DNA of 64,000 nucleotides from Limnanthes douglasii subsp. nivea (Eukaryota > Streptophyta > Magnoliopsida > Brassicales > Limnanthaceae), in NCBI GenBank assembly GCA_036936605.1, contig JAUPFV010000001.1:120722771-120786770 (forward strand), given 5' to 3'. The translations under genes and the position numbers were made by a program. Positions 1 to 10,654 of this stretch are shown here, in pieces. How positions within the stretch are numbered: the first letter of the stretch is position 1; every line of letters starts with the position of its first letter. The notes below the pieces were generated by a model, which searched no databases, had not been told where the DNA came from, and was given only the letters and a program-made list of their open reading frames with translations.

Positions 1-1347
1 GTTGAGGACTGGCAACAAGAACATTTGTTATACTTATAGGAGTAGATTCTTCATGAAGATAAAGCTGAAGCTCGAAAACTAAAGATACGCCAAGTTAAGT
101 ACATGGTTCTGACGATGACATTTATAGAAAAGGTGCTACACAACCAATGTTGCATTATTTGAACAAATACAAAGTTATATTCATTCTTAAAGACCTGCAA
201 GAGGGACTTGATGGGGCTCACTACAGATATCTTAGTTTCATCAGGAATTTCCTATTGGCATGATCTAATTGGCCTAAGTTGGCAGCTGATGTCGTGGATC
301 TAATTGGCCTAAGTTTCCTAATTGGAAACTAATTGGAAGGTTTAAATTGACTCTGTTACCTACCAAAGAAAAGGCCTGCTAGGTGATCGAAATCGCTCAG
401 GTCAGTGAGGACTCACTCATCGATCTAATTGGCCTAAGTTTCTTATTGGCACCCAGACAAGTCATTTACCCAGAGAACCCATTATTGCTGAGTACCTTTC
501 CCATTCGATAAATGGTGGATTAATCTCGCCGTGCCCATACCAATGAACACCGGGAAATGACAACATTTAATGATGGTTGTTGATTACTTAAAAAATGGTT
601 TGAATTGAAGGCTCTCTCCAAGACTAGCACCCAAGAAATTTACGACTTTCTTTAGTGCCAAATCATCTCTAGATTCGGTATCCCCAAAATTTTGATGAGG
701 GATAATAAGCCTCAGTTTCAAAATGATGCAATGAAAATATAATATAAGAGATATGAAGTTATACATCATTTATACCTCGTATTACCCTTAAATAAACGAT
801 CATTTAGAAGTAAAAAAAGAAACAACCTCGGCGGTTTGAAGAACAAACTAGTGGAAGCTAAAGGGAAGTGGCCTGATAGAGTAGTTGAGGTGCTTTGGGC
901 TTATAGGACGACCCCAAGATCATTCACCAACAAACCCTCTTCTCTTTTGTATATGGGATGGAGGTTTTTTTCCTCGTAGAAATCATCATCCACAGTCATT
1001 CCTCATACGCCACCAACGAGGACGAGCTAAAAGTTTACATCGATTTGATTGAGGAACGCAAAGACCATGTTTGAGTGAGGGAAAAACACTACAAATGTAT
1101 AATGAAGAGAATATTCAACTCCAAACTTAAACCTCGAACCATCAATGAAGGAGACGTCGTCATAAAGAAGATACTCCAGGGAGCCAAGAGCAAGAACGCA
1201 AGTTAATTAGCCCCCATCTAGGATGGGCCATACAAAATAATCTACAAGAGACATCATGGGGTGTACAGTCTGCAAAACATAGAAGGAAATACATTCAAGA
1301 ACCCTTGGAATATGCAACATTTAAAATTATACCATGCAAATCTGTAA
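1..1347 (+). pseudogene. Ty3/gypsy integrase remnant (element C)
   Basis: Decayed 3' part of a gypsy pol gene, entering the window already inside the integrase region. Translated pieces in shifting frames are recognisable: HEDKAEARKLKIRQVKY near 50-105 (start of the integrase module), NWPKLAADVV near 270, KWFELKALSKTSTQEIYDFL near 590, RFGIPKILMRDNKPQFQ near 670 (region of the second catalytic Asp, here in DN), and KGKWPDRVVEVLWAYRTTPR near 860. The end is marked by WNMQHLKLYHANL, which matches the pol C-termini of elements A (11119) and B (51708). Many stops and frameshifts; no function is possible. It is the same broad Tat-like type as A and B but much older. The 5' half lies outside the window. 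Confidence 0.8.
261..441 (+). repeat. Triplicated 19-20 bp motif inside the integrase remnant
   Basis: The string GATCTAATTGGCCTAAGTT occurs at about 264, 297 and 421. The first copy sits where the integrase should read YWPKLA, so the two later copies look like local duplications of that piece in decaying DNA. Confidence 0.6.
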
Positions 1348-1382
1348 TGTGGTCGTGCACTCTTTTTCCCTTCTGATAGCAT

Positions 1383-1512
1383 GGGTGGGTTTTTTTTAAC
1401 GAGACACGATGTAAACCAATTGTTTTTATAAATAAGTTTCCTAACACACATCTTTGTTATTTTATTTTCCGTATATTCCACTTACATATACATAAATCTA
1501 CGTACATAATGC
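1383..1512 (+). other. Post-pol conserved spacer segment, copy 1
   Basis: About 130 bp just after the integrase end, containing a GTGGGTTTT...AACGAG motif, then a T-rich stretch and TACATAAATCTACGTACATA. A second copy of roughly 80% identity by eye lies at 17197-17318, beyond element A. Elements A (near 11040-11070, minus strand) and B (near 51780) have the matching GGTTTTAATGAGG motif at the same distance after pol, so this is a structural feature of these elements; its role is unknown. Confidence 0.6.
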
Positions 1513-1810
1513 ATATTCACTAACGAAAATATATATGCTCCATTTTCTTTTATCATGGCACATTAAGTTTTGTAATCTCACCATATTTACATATGTACAA
1601 TTTCACAAAACTAATCCTACGATAGAGTAGTCCCCATAATAATCAAGACACAAGCAGGCCACTCTCCGTATAGAAATATACCAATATAGTCATTTGTTCT
1701 GCTACCTTGGTTCTCGAGTAAAGTTATTGTATTTGTGCTATACAACAACCAATGAGTCATTATAGTCACTAACGCTGGATGGGGGTCGTGTATAATAACG
1801 AGTTAGTAAT

Positions 1811-2160
1811 CATGGTTAATGAAAAAAACCTATCGTTCATGAACCAGTAGCCTATGAAAATGTTCAGACTGAGCCGTAACATATCTGATTAAATTAGCAA
1901 ATGGTTAATAAACCACGCTTACACAGTTACACAAGTGGCCATACAAAACCTTGACATACGTTTCAAATTGCAACCATGGTTAATCAACCAATCTTGGGGC
2001 TACCGAATCCTTATGGTTATGAAACTAGTCGTATTGTGCCCTAACATACTCATCAAATTGAAACCATGGTTAACCAACCAAGCCTAAAGCTGTCCAAGCC
2101 TTCAAGTTATGCAACTAGTCATACCGAGTTTTGAAAAACTAGTCAAACATTTATACCGAA
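1811..2160 (+). repeat. Tandem repeat, about 75-90 bp unit, 4 diverged copies
   Basis: Anchors reading ATGGTTAA recur at 1812, 1901, 1976 and 2066 (spacings 89, 75, 90). Each is followed by AACCAA-like sequence, a CTAGTC-like piece and AACATA...ATCAAATT. It lies in the spacer between pol and the antisense ORF of element C, the same place where B has a 90 bp repeat and A a 78 bp repeat. Confidence 0.65.
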
Positions 2161-2499
2161 CATACGCGCTTAAAAACGTATCTATATAAATCTACGTCAA
2201 CTATGCTATAATATTTAACTAAAGTTATGTGAAAATATTGGCTTAATGAGATGATGAGGCTACACAATGTGCATATTTATACACTTCACCTATGATCCCA
2301 ACATTGGCTCAACCAGATGAAGGTGCCACAAAATGTACCATGCCAGTTTTAACTTTAACAATATTAATATAGAAACATTACAACAAAAGTTCAACCAAAC
2401 ATCCGATAGTCATCTACCCCAATCATAAAACAAGTGACACATATCGCCAACACATATAAAATCATATAGAGACATTCAATTGTTCAGATTAGGATAAAG

Positions 2500-2925
2500 A
2501 AAATAAAATCACTCAGCACGATGAGGGGATTTCCTCTCTGTGGCGACCTCACCCACTTCTTCAGAATGTTCCCATTTACGAGCGGTACTTTTGCCACCAT
2601 TTTAGCAACCTCACTTTCACCATCTTCTTTAACTTACACTATGGTTGGAAATTCATGCTCGGGAACCACGTATTTTGAGATCTCTCAAATCTATATTACG
2701 ATTCATTCTCCACAATTGCAAAATCACATCATTTCAAACTCTCACAAGCATACATTGCGCAGCTGCCATAACGTTTTTTCATTCCCTTTATTTGTTTTCA
2801 CAACTTCCTCCCACATCTTTTTCTCTGAATCCTCTATAGCCTTCTTGAACTTCTTCACTTTGGTTTTCAATGCAACATTCTCAGTTTTCAAATCGACATT
2901 CTCCATAATATTTTTATTGGGCCGT
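2500..2925 (-). pseudogene. Antisense ORF remnant of element C (coiled-coil part)
   Basis: On the minus strand this reads ENVDLKTENVALKTKVKKF followed by KAIEDSEKKMWEEVVKTNKG, a heptad-like Lys/Glu-rich coiled coil. In elements A and B the antisense gene also ends in a coiled coil, just before the tandem-repeat spacer, so I take this as its counterpart in C. The frame is cut on the upstream side by the hAT insertion (2934-4723) and is broken elsewhere. The assignment rests on position and coiled-coil character, not on clear residue identity. Confidence 0.5.
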
Positions 2926-3109
2926 GCCGACAACATAGGCGGAGCTGGGTGGGTGCCTGTGGGGTCCCAGGAACCCACCCAATTCCTAAAGTAGATATTT
3001 TTGTACCGCTAAAAACTTAAATACACTTTTGTCTCAGTGGTAATATTAAATTAGGAACCCACCACCTGAGTGGAGGTCATGGGTTTGATACCTAGGTAGA
3101 GAAATTTTT

Positions 3110-3700
3110 TTATTTTTTTTATATATTTTCGTTTTATACCCTATATTTTCTCTTCTTTTTCTATTCTTATCTATATATTTTCGTTTTTATTCTTATCTAT
3201 ATATTTTCTTTTTAAACCTATCCTGTATTTTCTTATTTTTTTTCTCATTTTTATTTTATTCTTATCCTATATATTTTCTTTTTAAACCTACCCTATATTT
3301 TCTCATTTTTTTATTCTTATCCTATATATTTTCTTTTTAAACCCACCTATTTTCCTATATTTTCTCATTTTTATATCCGTTTATTTTTATCCTATATATT
3401 ATTAAAATATATTCTTTATAAAGATCTTATCCTACCCGTTTATTCTTATCCTATATATTATATTTTCTTTTTAAAGATCTTATCCTACCCGTTTATTCTT
3501 ATTCTATATATTATCAAAAAAAATTTAAAGATTTTATCATATACCTAATATATCCTATATATTAGTTTAATATTGATAATATTTCCTATATTTTCTGATT
3601 TTTATATCCGTTTATTCTTATCTTATATATTATATTTTCTTTTTAAAGATCCGTTTATTCTTATTCTATATATTATCAATTTTTTAAAAGATTTTATCCT
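3110..3700 (+). repeat. T-rich minisatellite inside the hAT element
   Basis: Repeated blocks of about 45-65 bp built from TTATCCTATATATTTTC, TTTTTAAACCTACCC and TTTCTCATTTTTATT, at least eight recognisable copies with variable length. It lies between the left terminus and the transposase remnant. Confidence 0.7.
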
Positions 3701-4044
3701 ATACCTAATATATCATATATATTAGTTTAATATAGATAATATTTTTTAAATATATATAATATCAATTTATACTTTTATATATATATATATACTTGACTAC
3801 AAAATACAGTATTTTCTTTCTAGTTTCTACTATAATTTTAAAAAACTCTAACTACAGGCTGCAAATTGTTTTCTTGCTTTCTTGTGATTTTCAGCTTCAA
3901 ACACTAAGGTATTTATTATGTTTTATGTTATTAATTATCAAAATTGAAGTTTTGCTACATGTCTTATGTTATTATTCACTCGTTACAAAGATTGAGTTTA
4001 AATTTTGTTGTTGATTGAGTTTTTTTTATGATTGCCATTATAGG

Positions 4045-4505
4045 ATGCATAGATATTTTAAACGAACTCCTAAATATAACGAAGCAAATACAAATGTCTC
4101 TAATTCAATTACTGAAGTTAACCGCGAAGAAACACAAGATGAAGTTGTTATTCCAGAAGCTCATATTCCGGTGGACAATAATTCACAAGTGTCGGGAAAG
4201 ATGCTAGATTTTCTAATTTGAAAGGACTTGCAGATCTTTCTAGGATTATTGTGAATACAAAAAATCATAGAATCTTCAATTGGGTTTATGAGCTTTTGAA
4301 GTTGGCTTTGCTTTTACCCGTAGCAACGGCGAGTGTTGAGCGAGTTTTCTCAGGAATGAATTATGTGAATGAGTTGAGAAATAGAATGAGTGATCCATGG
4401 CTTAATGATTGTCTGGTAACATTTGTGGAAAAAGATGTATTTACCACGATTAGTAACACAACTATCCTTCAACATTTTCAAACTATGAGTAAGAGGAAAG
4501 TATAA
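4045..4505 (+). pseudogene. Internally deleted hAT transposase
   Basis: The first 58 codons (ATG at 4045) read MHRYFKRTPKYNEANTNV..., like the N-terminus of plant TTF/ZMYM-type hAT proteins (M-x-R-[FY]-F-K-R). A stop at 4219-4221 overlaps a second frame from 4218 that reads the hAT C-terminal dimerisation domain: LLLPVATASVERVFSGMNYV, then NELRNRMSDPWLNDCLVTFV. The BED/TTF zinc finger and the catalytic core (several hundred residues in the family) are missing, so the two ends of the gene are joined by a large deletion plus a frame change. Just upstream is TTATAG|G, a possible old splice acceptor. It cannot encode an active transposase. Confidence 0.85.
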
Positions 4506-4731
4506 GTAGAATTAACTTAGATTTATGTTTTTATTTTAGTTTTGCCTAATTACATTTTAGTTATTTATGTAACATATATTATGTCATGACACCGACAATT
4601 CAATATTTGAAATTTGAATATAAACCATTTGTTACTGTAATTTATTTTGATATATATATATATATACTTCTTCAATAATAAAGTCCAGGACACCACGGTG
4701 TTCCGATCCTGGCTACGCCACTGGTCGACAA

Positions 4732-6360
4732 CGTATCAATTTTCCCGGTCAAGCCTACAGTTTGGCCTACCAGCCTAACATTTTACGATATTAAACTATG
4801 AATCTATGACAATATATTCCAATTTTGGGATAGTTGCTCAGCATTCTGTTCCACTACGGCAGTTTTTTGCACGATTAGTTGTGTGTTTTGAGTACTTAAG
4901 GAATCACGTTCCCCATATAACTTCACCACATAGTTGTCCACCTCTAGTTTCTCTTTCTTCAACTTTTTGGTCCTCTACTTTCTGGATGCATACCCTCATG
5001 TAAACTTTTTCAATTCTTTACTCAGTTATGCCATTGATCCAAACGTAAACAGATCTTCCTTAAATTTATCAATTGTCTTAATGTCCTCTAGTGACATTTG
5101 CCGATACGCAAGTATCAATGAATTATAATGCATCTGCAAAAGTACAAGCGTATGGGCTAAAATCAACAGACACAACTAGATTCCATAATAATTATTCATG
5201 AAAACCACCTATAGTTGTAACTTCAACTACCTCTGCAAAATATCTATCATGGTCACCGTATTGTAGTTGGACATGTCGAGAAAATTAAGATGGTGGTACG
5301 ATAAAAAAGATGGCGCTGGCAAACCTATATATTGACCAGTCATCTTTGAAGTAGACGACAGTTTGTTATTTGAGGGAGCCCCAGTGCCAGCATCGTCTTG
5401 CCTTAGGATCTGCTTTCATGAACTCGCCACATCCATACTTTCCATTTCCATAGCTAAGCTCCTCGAGTGTAACACCTTCCAAATCATTATTGTTTCCCTA
5501 GACGGACTTCTCCCTATCAAAAAAGTGTATGTTCTTTGTTCCCAACTACACTTTCCTCAACTCAAGATGGGAAATTTTCCTCCACATTAGGGTACACGCT
5601 ATAATAGTCAGCATTCTCCTTATCTAACATAATGACTTTCTTAAACTAAGAAACCATGCCCTCAATCACAACTGAAATTGTTTCCATATCCGATACTTTA
5701 TCTCTATGACGAGGAGCCTCACCCACAACAAATAAACTCTTCTTTTTACTCATTACGACCCTGTCATTCTTCAAAATTCGCACTTTCTTATTTAAAGGAA
5801 CCTCGGCTCATGCAACCTCTTCTTGCTCCATTTTGACATTCTCAATTGGGCAATTGTTTGTGTTAAAGACTTTACCCTTGTTCTTTTTTTTAGTCAAGAG
5901 ATTATCCTCTAAATGTTCAAGATCATCATCCTGGTGCAAAGGACCCACTTCGTGCGCAGGTTCTTTCTCTACCCCTCATTCTTACTTGGGGAAGCATATT
6001 TTGTTTCCTTTAGCGCTTTTTTTTTCGACGCATTCAACGCAAGCCCAATATTATCATTGTTACACAAATGTTCTAATAAAATACCTTGCAAATTTTCTAA
6101 GTCTACTTCTTAGCCAATTACAACCAGCAATAGCTTATGATCCTCACTCATGATCAGCTCGCGGATATGCGATAAACAATCCAACATGAAATTAAAATCT
6201 ATAAACAAATAGTGGAAATCTAGGAACCACACCGAATACACCACATCCAATAATATCGTTAACAAATTTATCTCGTTACCCTCCAATAATTTATTAAATA
6301 GATACTGATATTTCCCAAATATGTGAAGTGACACAAGAGAAAACAAGAACTTTAGCACAG
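4732..6360 (-). pseudogene. Probable antisense-ORF remnant of element C, 5' part
   Basis: Continues C after the hAT insertion. On the minus strand, Lys/Glu/Val-rich reading is visible around 5600-5930, for example VRILKNDRVVMSKKKSLFVV and IENVKMEQEEVA, with many stops. Its low-complexity, charged character resembles the N-terminal halves of the antisense proteins of A and B, but I see no convincing domain. It could equally be other decayed element sequence. Confidence 0.3.
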
Positions 6361-6429
6361 CAATATCATCTTACCAATTAAAGTTTTGATAAGGTTTCTT
6401 TTATCAAAGTAGATATTGTTGGGCAAGAT

Positions 6430-6795
6430 GTGATTATATGGTAGTAAACCAAGGCTAAACCAAGGCCTAACCGAGGGGTCCTGATACCATACTGAGGTGA
6501 CTTATAAACAAAATTTCTACGCCACGCATAACGACTAAAAACGAGGCTTAACCGAGGGGCTCCCGCACCATTCTAAGACTACTGGAAGCAGCATACACAT
6601 ACAAAGTTTGACGGCCAATTAAAGGTCCAACCGTAAGGTGCCGACGTCATTCCACAAAAAATTAACTAGCAGAGCCGACTAGAGGCCTTGGAGAAAACCA
6701 GGCACTAGCTGATTAAAGTCTTCCCATGCAATAACTTAGGCGAGCATAGGCCACCTAGGAAGACCGGTCATGTTGAGATTTATAGAAGAATAGCT
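6430..6795 (+). repeat. Weak degenerate tandem repeat, about 80 bp spacing
   Basis: CTAACCGAGGGG-, TTAACCGAGGGG- and CCAACCGTAAGG-like pieces recur at about 6468, 6549 and 6628. This is the DNA immediately left of element A. It looks like another Tat-type spacer repeat but is too diverged to assign. Confidence 0.35.
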
Positions 6796-6800
6796 ATCGG
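6796..6800 (+). other. Target site duplication of element A (left)
   Basis: ATCGG directly before the left LTR; the same five bases follow the right LTR at 17182-17186. This fixes the element borders. Confidence 0.9.
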
Positions 6801-7206
6801 TGGTGTGGTTTGTTTTTGTCTGAGGGTAAGTTTGTAATTTTGTTTAGAGTTTTGTGGAAGTTTGTGAGTATTTAATGTTTGGGTAGAATGTAGAGGGAGA
6901 ATTAAGCAGCCTGGTTGTATTCAATTTTCATTTCCCTCATTTAATGTTGGTGGTTGGGTATTTATACCCTTATATTTGGGCCTTATGGGCTTTCGGGTCG
7001 TGTTTAATGGACCCGGGTCGAGTTTAAGGACCCATTAGTTCTAAGTAGGAGAATATGCAGCTTAGTCAAGAAGTGATTAGGTTTTAAGTACTTTAGTTCT
7101 GTTCGAACAGTCCAATAGATGATGGTGTCCGAACTGCCCCTGTCCGGTTAGGTAGACATTGTCCGAACTACCCTGTCCGAAGTGGTGACTGAATCCGGAC
7201 TCATCA
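6801..7206 (-). repeat. Element A 3' LTR (left copy), 406 bp
   Basis: Starts TGGTGTGG and ends ACTCATCA on the plus strand (TG...CA). About 98% identical to the right copy. Contains TATTTATA (reverse complement TATAAATA) at about 6958-6967. Confidence 0.93.
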
Positions 7207-7220
7207 GTAGCCCCTTTTTT
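7207..7220 (-). other. Element A polypurine tract
   Basis: Read on the minus strand the junction is AAAAAAGGGGCTAC followed by the LTR TGATGAG, a purine tract suitable as plus-strand primer. Element B has the related GGGCTAC immediately before its 3' LTR. Confidence 0.65.
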
Positions 7221-7373
7221 AGGTGGTGTTCAAAAACCTTTGGCAAGACCTAAAAAATAGTCTGTTGCAAGTGACAGTTATATCCGGACAGGTCCTTCGA
7301 ATTGTGTTATAGCTTTATGCGGACTGAAAAAGGTTCCTTGAATTTGAACGGTTTTTTGCCAGAGTTCGTGGGA

Positions 7374-7379
7374 CACGTG
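7374..7379 (+). promoter_or_regulatory. G-box CACGTG upstream of the antisense gene (A)
   Basis: GGACACGTGTC lies about 280 bp before the antisense ATG and about 170 bp before a TATA-like site. Element B has GACACGTGGC in the corresponding place (54931-54940). Whether it is bound is unknown. Confidence 0.4.
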
Positions 7380-7548
7380 TCTCTCTCTAGTTTGTTATTT
7401 TAGCCGTTTTTTCACCTAGAATTTCGCTCCCACCTTCTCTGAAAAGCAACCTCTTCATTAAATGAAGATGACATCAGCGCTGTTTCCTTAATCATTGCAA
7501 ATCCTTTCGAATTCTCATAGGAATCAAAGCACCTTTTTAGGTGTTTAC

Positions 7549-7556
7549 TATAAATT
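7549..7556 (+). promoter_or_regulatory. TATA-like site of the antisense gene (A)
   Basis: TATAAATT about 108 bp before the ATG at 7657, in otherwise T-rich leader sequence. A candidate core promoter for the + strand gene. Confidence 0.35.
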
Positions 7557-7656
7557 AATCATTTCTCCACTGTTTTACCATCACCTTCATATTCACTTTG
7601 CTATTTTTTTGATATTTCTCTCTCAAACACAAATCCTTCTCTTTGGTTGTGAGTTT

Positions 7657-10620
7657 ATGTTCACAGCTAGGAACGTTTTAATCAAAGGTGGGTGGCTTAA
7701 TCTATCAGAGCTAGAAAAGGCACAAAAAGTCGAACGGGAGAGGCGCATTGCTGCAGGCCTACCTACTTCCCCCATCGACAAACCAGTAATCTCAAACACA
7801 GAGCCTAACCAGGGCTCCTCCTCAACCAGAAGTGTCAAACCGAGGAGATTGTTTCAAACCAACCTTTCTCCTATTGTTTCAGGCTCGTTGGTTCAAGAAT
7901 CAGAGCCCACTGTTGAACCAGGGCTAGCAGTTACCAGCTTCAAAAAGCCTTCCCCATTTATAGCCATAGGGTCAGATGCAAATATCTCTCCCAACAAATT
8001 AGTCGATCGAAGAAAAGGTCGCCTGGTAAAAGGGCAGGCTTCCAAAAGCACCCCTTCAAAATCAGGGGCCAATGACAGCAATACAGGGTCAGAGGCACCC
8101 ATAAAAGTACTTAAGGACAGATTGTCCGGACCGGAGGCCACTAGCTCAAGCCTCCGAAGAGAAACCACCTCATCTGAGCCCCAGCCGGAGGCCAGAGTCC
8201 AGGAAATTATTGAAGCTCAACAGTTCGGAGGTCAGACTGAACCAACTTCTAATTCCCCCCTCCCAAAGACAACTGAAAAAACCCCTCCTCGGTAATGGAG
8301 GAAATAATGGAGGATTCTATCGAAGAGGCTCCGTTTGATTCTGAACCCTCCGGACAAACTTCTGATGTTGTTGCTGCCAAGAAGGATAAAGGCAAAGAAA
8401 AACTATGCCTTAGGCACCCAGACCTACCAGAAATTCTTGAAGGAAAAGTAGGACCTTGTTTCCACAAGGTTAGTGTTAAATATTTTCTTGTCTTACAAAA
8501 AATTACTTACGCTTTCATCCACACAGCCGAATTGGGCCGGATGCGTACGAAGTGGGGGATTCCGGAGAACGTGAAAATAAGAATCCTCATAGACCCTGAC
8601 ACCCCAATGGACTGCAAGCTTAGTGAAATAGTCATCTTCACTGAGCTCTTTAACTGGGGGTTAAGGTTTCCCTTAGATCCGAAGATAGTTAGGTACTTCC
8701 ACCTCATCAAACTTTTCCCCAGTCAACTGAGCCCCAATGCCTGGTACACTCTTATGGCCTGTATCATGGCCTCCAGGCTCTCCGGAACTCCTTTACCAAT
8801 GGAGGAATTCGCAGGTGTGGCCAGCCTCTGCAGAAACCACCACACTCCCTTCTATCACTTTAACATGGGTGATAATTATAAAGCAGTGGATAACCTGCTT
8901 GAATCAGAGAGAAATTGGAGGACTCAATTCTTGTTCGTGAGCGGCTCTTGGGAGAATGGGAGGAAGATCAAAGCCGGAGTCAACCCGAGTCTCCTCACCA
9001 GCAGATGGAGAAGTGATCGTAAGGATCCTACCTTACATTCTCATTTTTGTTTTTATCAAATTTGTTTAAACTGACTGGTCTTGTCTTTTTTCTTGACAGA
9101 GCTGCCCAAATACTTCAATGACTATTTAAAGGCCGGGGCAGACCACTTGTACCAAGATCAACACTTGGGCTGCTGAAAAGTGGGGAAACCGTTTTCATGA
9201 CGCCTTTACCGGAGGCAGACTCGCAAGGTCTCATCTCTGGAACACTACTGGTCGAAGAGACTTGACCTGGGAGGAACTTACCACTCCACCCCCTCCGGAT
9301 GTTGTCCTTAAAAGAACACATGCACCGGACGGGTCATTATATTTGCCAGGTCGAGCCAAGGCCCCAAGTAAGATGAAAGGCAAAAAAAGGAAAGGCAAGA
9401 AGGCTGCAGGTGAGGCTAACCCTGCCGAGGTGGAGGAGACTGCTCCAACAAACCCAGAGGGGCCAGTTCCAAGCCAGATCGATGCTGCTCTGCTAGAATT
9501 AGTAGAGCATGAGAGTGCTAGGGAAGAGGGAAGATCTCCAAAACCCCCAAGGGTTCCTAAGAGAGACCGAAAACGGGGAGCAGAAAACAAGGAACGGGAG
9601 GCCAAGAAGAAAAAGACCTCCAGAGGTGATGAACTTTCTCTCCAACCTCCAGAGCCTCTCTCTCCTGTGGACCCTATCGATCCAACAAGAGCAGAGGAGA
9701 TCCCTGGCAACTTTCGAACTGATGAGGTTGAAGGAGGAGACCTTAGTATTGATGGTGTCGACCTTACGGGGCTTGAGGGGCTTGGTGAGTACTTCAAAAA
9801 TCTCCCCAGGGATGACTTTGTTGGGCCTTACCTTCCTCCAAGTACTTCGAATACTGTTACCTTCAATGGTAAAACTTTCACTGTTTCGAGTGAAAGAGAG
9901 GCTATAACTCACTCTATACTAAGTACCGTTCAACCAGTGTTGGTCCTGGAGAAGCAAGTACGAGGTAAGGAAGCAATCATTAATGCCCTTAATTCTGACA
10001 AGAAGAGATTGTTCGGAGACCTCCTTGCTGCCAACCAAAACGCTGATGTTTTGAAGAGAGAAAAAGAGGAGTTTAAGAAGAGCCAAGAGGGTTAGGTCAC
10101 CAAGGTAGCTGCCCTAGAAGATACTATCAAAGGCCTCCGGGAAAAGCAGTCCAAGTTGGAGAAAGATCTTACTTCTTCAAAAGAGGAGTTGAAGACCAAA
10201 GATCAAGTCATTCTTACTCTAACCAACGACAAGATCACCCTCGAAGACTTGGTGTCCAAGGCTATAGAGGAAAAGGCTGATCTGCTAAGGGAGCAAGAGG
10301 CAAAAATCCAGGCCAAGATTGATGCTTATGCCAACAATGTGATTGACAGTCAAGAAGAGATGTATGCCAAGGTGAAGTCGGACATGGTCTTGCTTTTTCA
10401 TGAGAAGTTTCCGAAGAGGAATCTAGGAGACTTATGGTCTTTTGTAGAGTATCCAGACCTTCCCTTCCATACAATGGCTGGGGGTGACAGGTATGACTTC
10501 TCCAGTGCGTCCTCATCCGATGAAGAAGAGAACACCAGGGATAGTCCAGGTGAGGGGAATGATGACCCCAAGAAGAAGAAAACAGGTGAGGCCGAGCCAT
10601 CTTCAAAGGCTCAGTCTTAG
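7657..10620 (+). pseudogene. Antisense gene of element A (gypsy-type 'transposase' domain plus coiled coil)
   Basis: Runs opposite to gag-pro-pol. Parts: Ser/Pro-rich N-terminal region (7657-8292); frame change at TAA/ATG overlap 8293-8297; then an acidic stretch and a globular domain with KWGIPENVKIRILIDPDTP, EIVIFTELFNWGLRFPLDPK and NAWYTLMACIMASRL (8530-9018), which resembles the Pfam family for a putative gypsy-type transposon protein (PF04195); a GT-AG intron (9019-9099); TWAAEKWGNRFHDAF; DLTWEELTTPPPPDVVLKR; a basic patch; and a long coiled coil ending in an acidic tail (to 10620). Element B carries a homologue with the same order. Defects: frame changes near 8293 and 9145, and an in-frame TAG at 10093. 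Name aside, no transposase catalytic motif is visible; function unknown. The ATG at 7657 is a guess. Confidence 0.75.
9019..9099 (+). other. Intron in the antisense gene (A), 81 bp
   Basis: Donor GATC|GTAAGG and acceptor TTTTTTCTTGACAG|AGCTG flank a T-rich 81 bp stretch that otherwise brings a stop at 9072. Splicing joins the frame as ...RSD-QLPKYFNDYLK, in phase 1. Element B has an intron at the matching place and phase (53365-53424). Confidence 0.7.
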
Positions 10621-10654
10621 AATATCAATTATCTTTTGTGTGTTTTTTTGTTTT

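Larger units (their letters stand above)
2934..4723 (+). mobile_element. Non-autonomous hAT element, 1.79 kb
   Basis: Bounded by imperfect terminal inverted repeats: left CATAGGCGGAGCTGGG, right end (reverse complement) CAGTGGCGTAGCCAGG. The flanking 8 bp are GCCGACAA (2926-2933) and GTCGACAA (4724-4731), matching at 7 of 8 positions, which fits the 8 bp target duplication of hAT elements. Near the left end it contains GTGGGGTCCCAGGAACCCAC. Inside are a large T-rich minisatellite (3110-3700) and a shrunken transposase (4045-4505) made of only the first and last parts of the normal protein. It is inserted in the antisense-ORF region of element C. Confidence 0.8.

Noticed and set aside
2521..2994. 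157-codon + strand frame next to the hAT left end
   Set aside because: Crosses the hAT border at 2934 and mirrors the minus-strand coiled-coil reading; not a gene.
5833..6153. 106-codon + strand frame
   Set aside because: Phe/Ser/Leu-rich, complementary to a Lys/Glu-rich minus-strand reading; no similarity recognised.
8469..8526. Second possible intron in the antisense gene of A (CAAG|GTTAGTG ... CACACAG|CC, 58 bp, T-rich)
   Set aside because: Removing it puts the following exon (ELGRMRTKWGIP) out of frame, the length is at the low limit for plants, and element B shows no intron there. Kept as coding or broken sequence.
9231..9797. 188-codon open frame on the minus strand
   Set aside because: Shadow of the antisense gene's coding strand; Ser/Pro-rich composition follows from the codons of the real frame.
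9262..10095. The antisense protein as a true DDE transposase
   Set aside because: The family name says transposase, but no catalytic motif, zinc finger or terminal repeats go with it; described only as a domain of unknown role.
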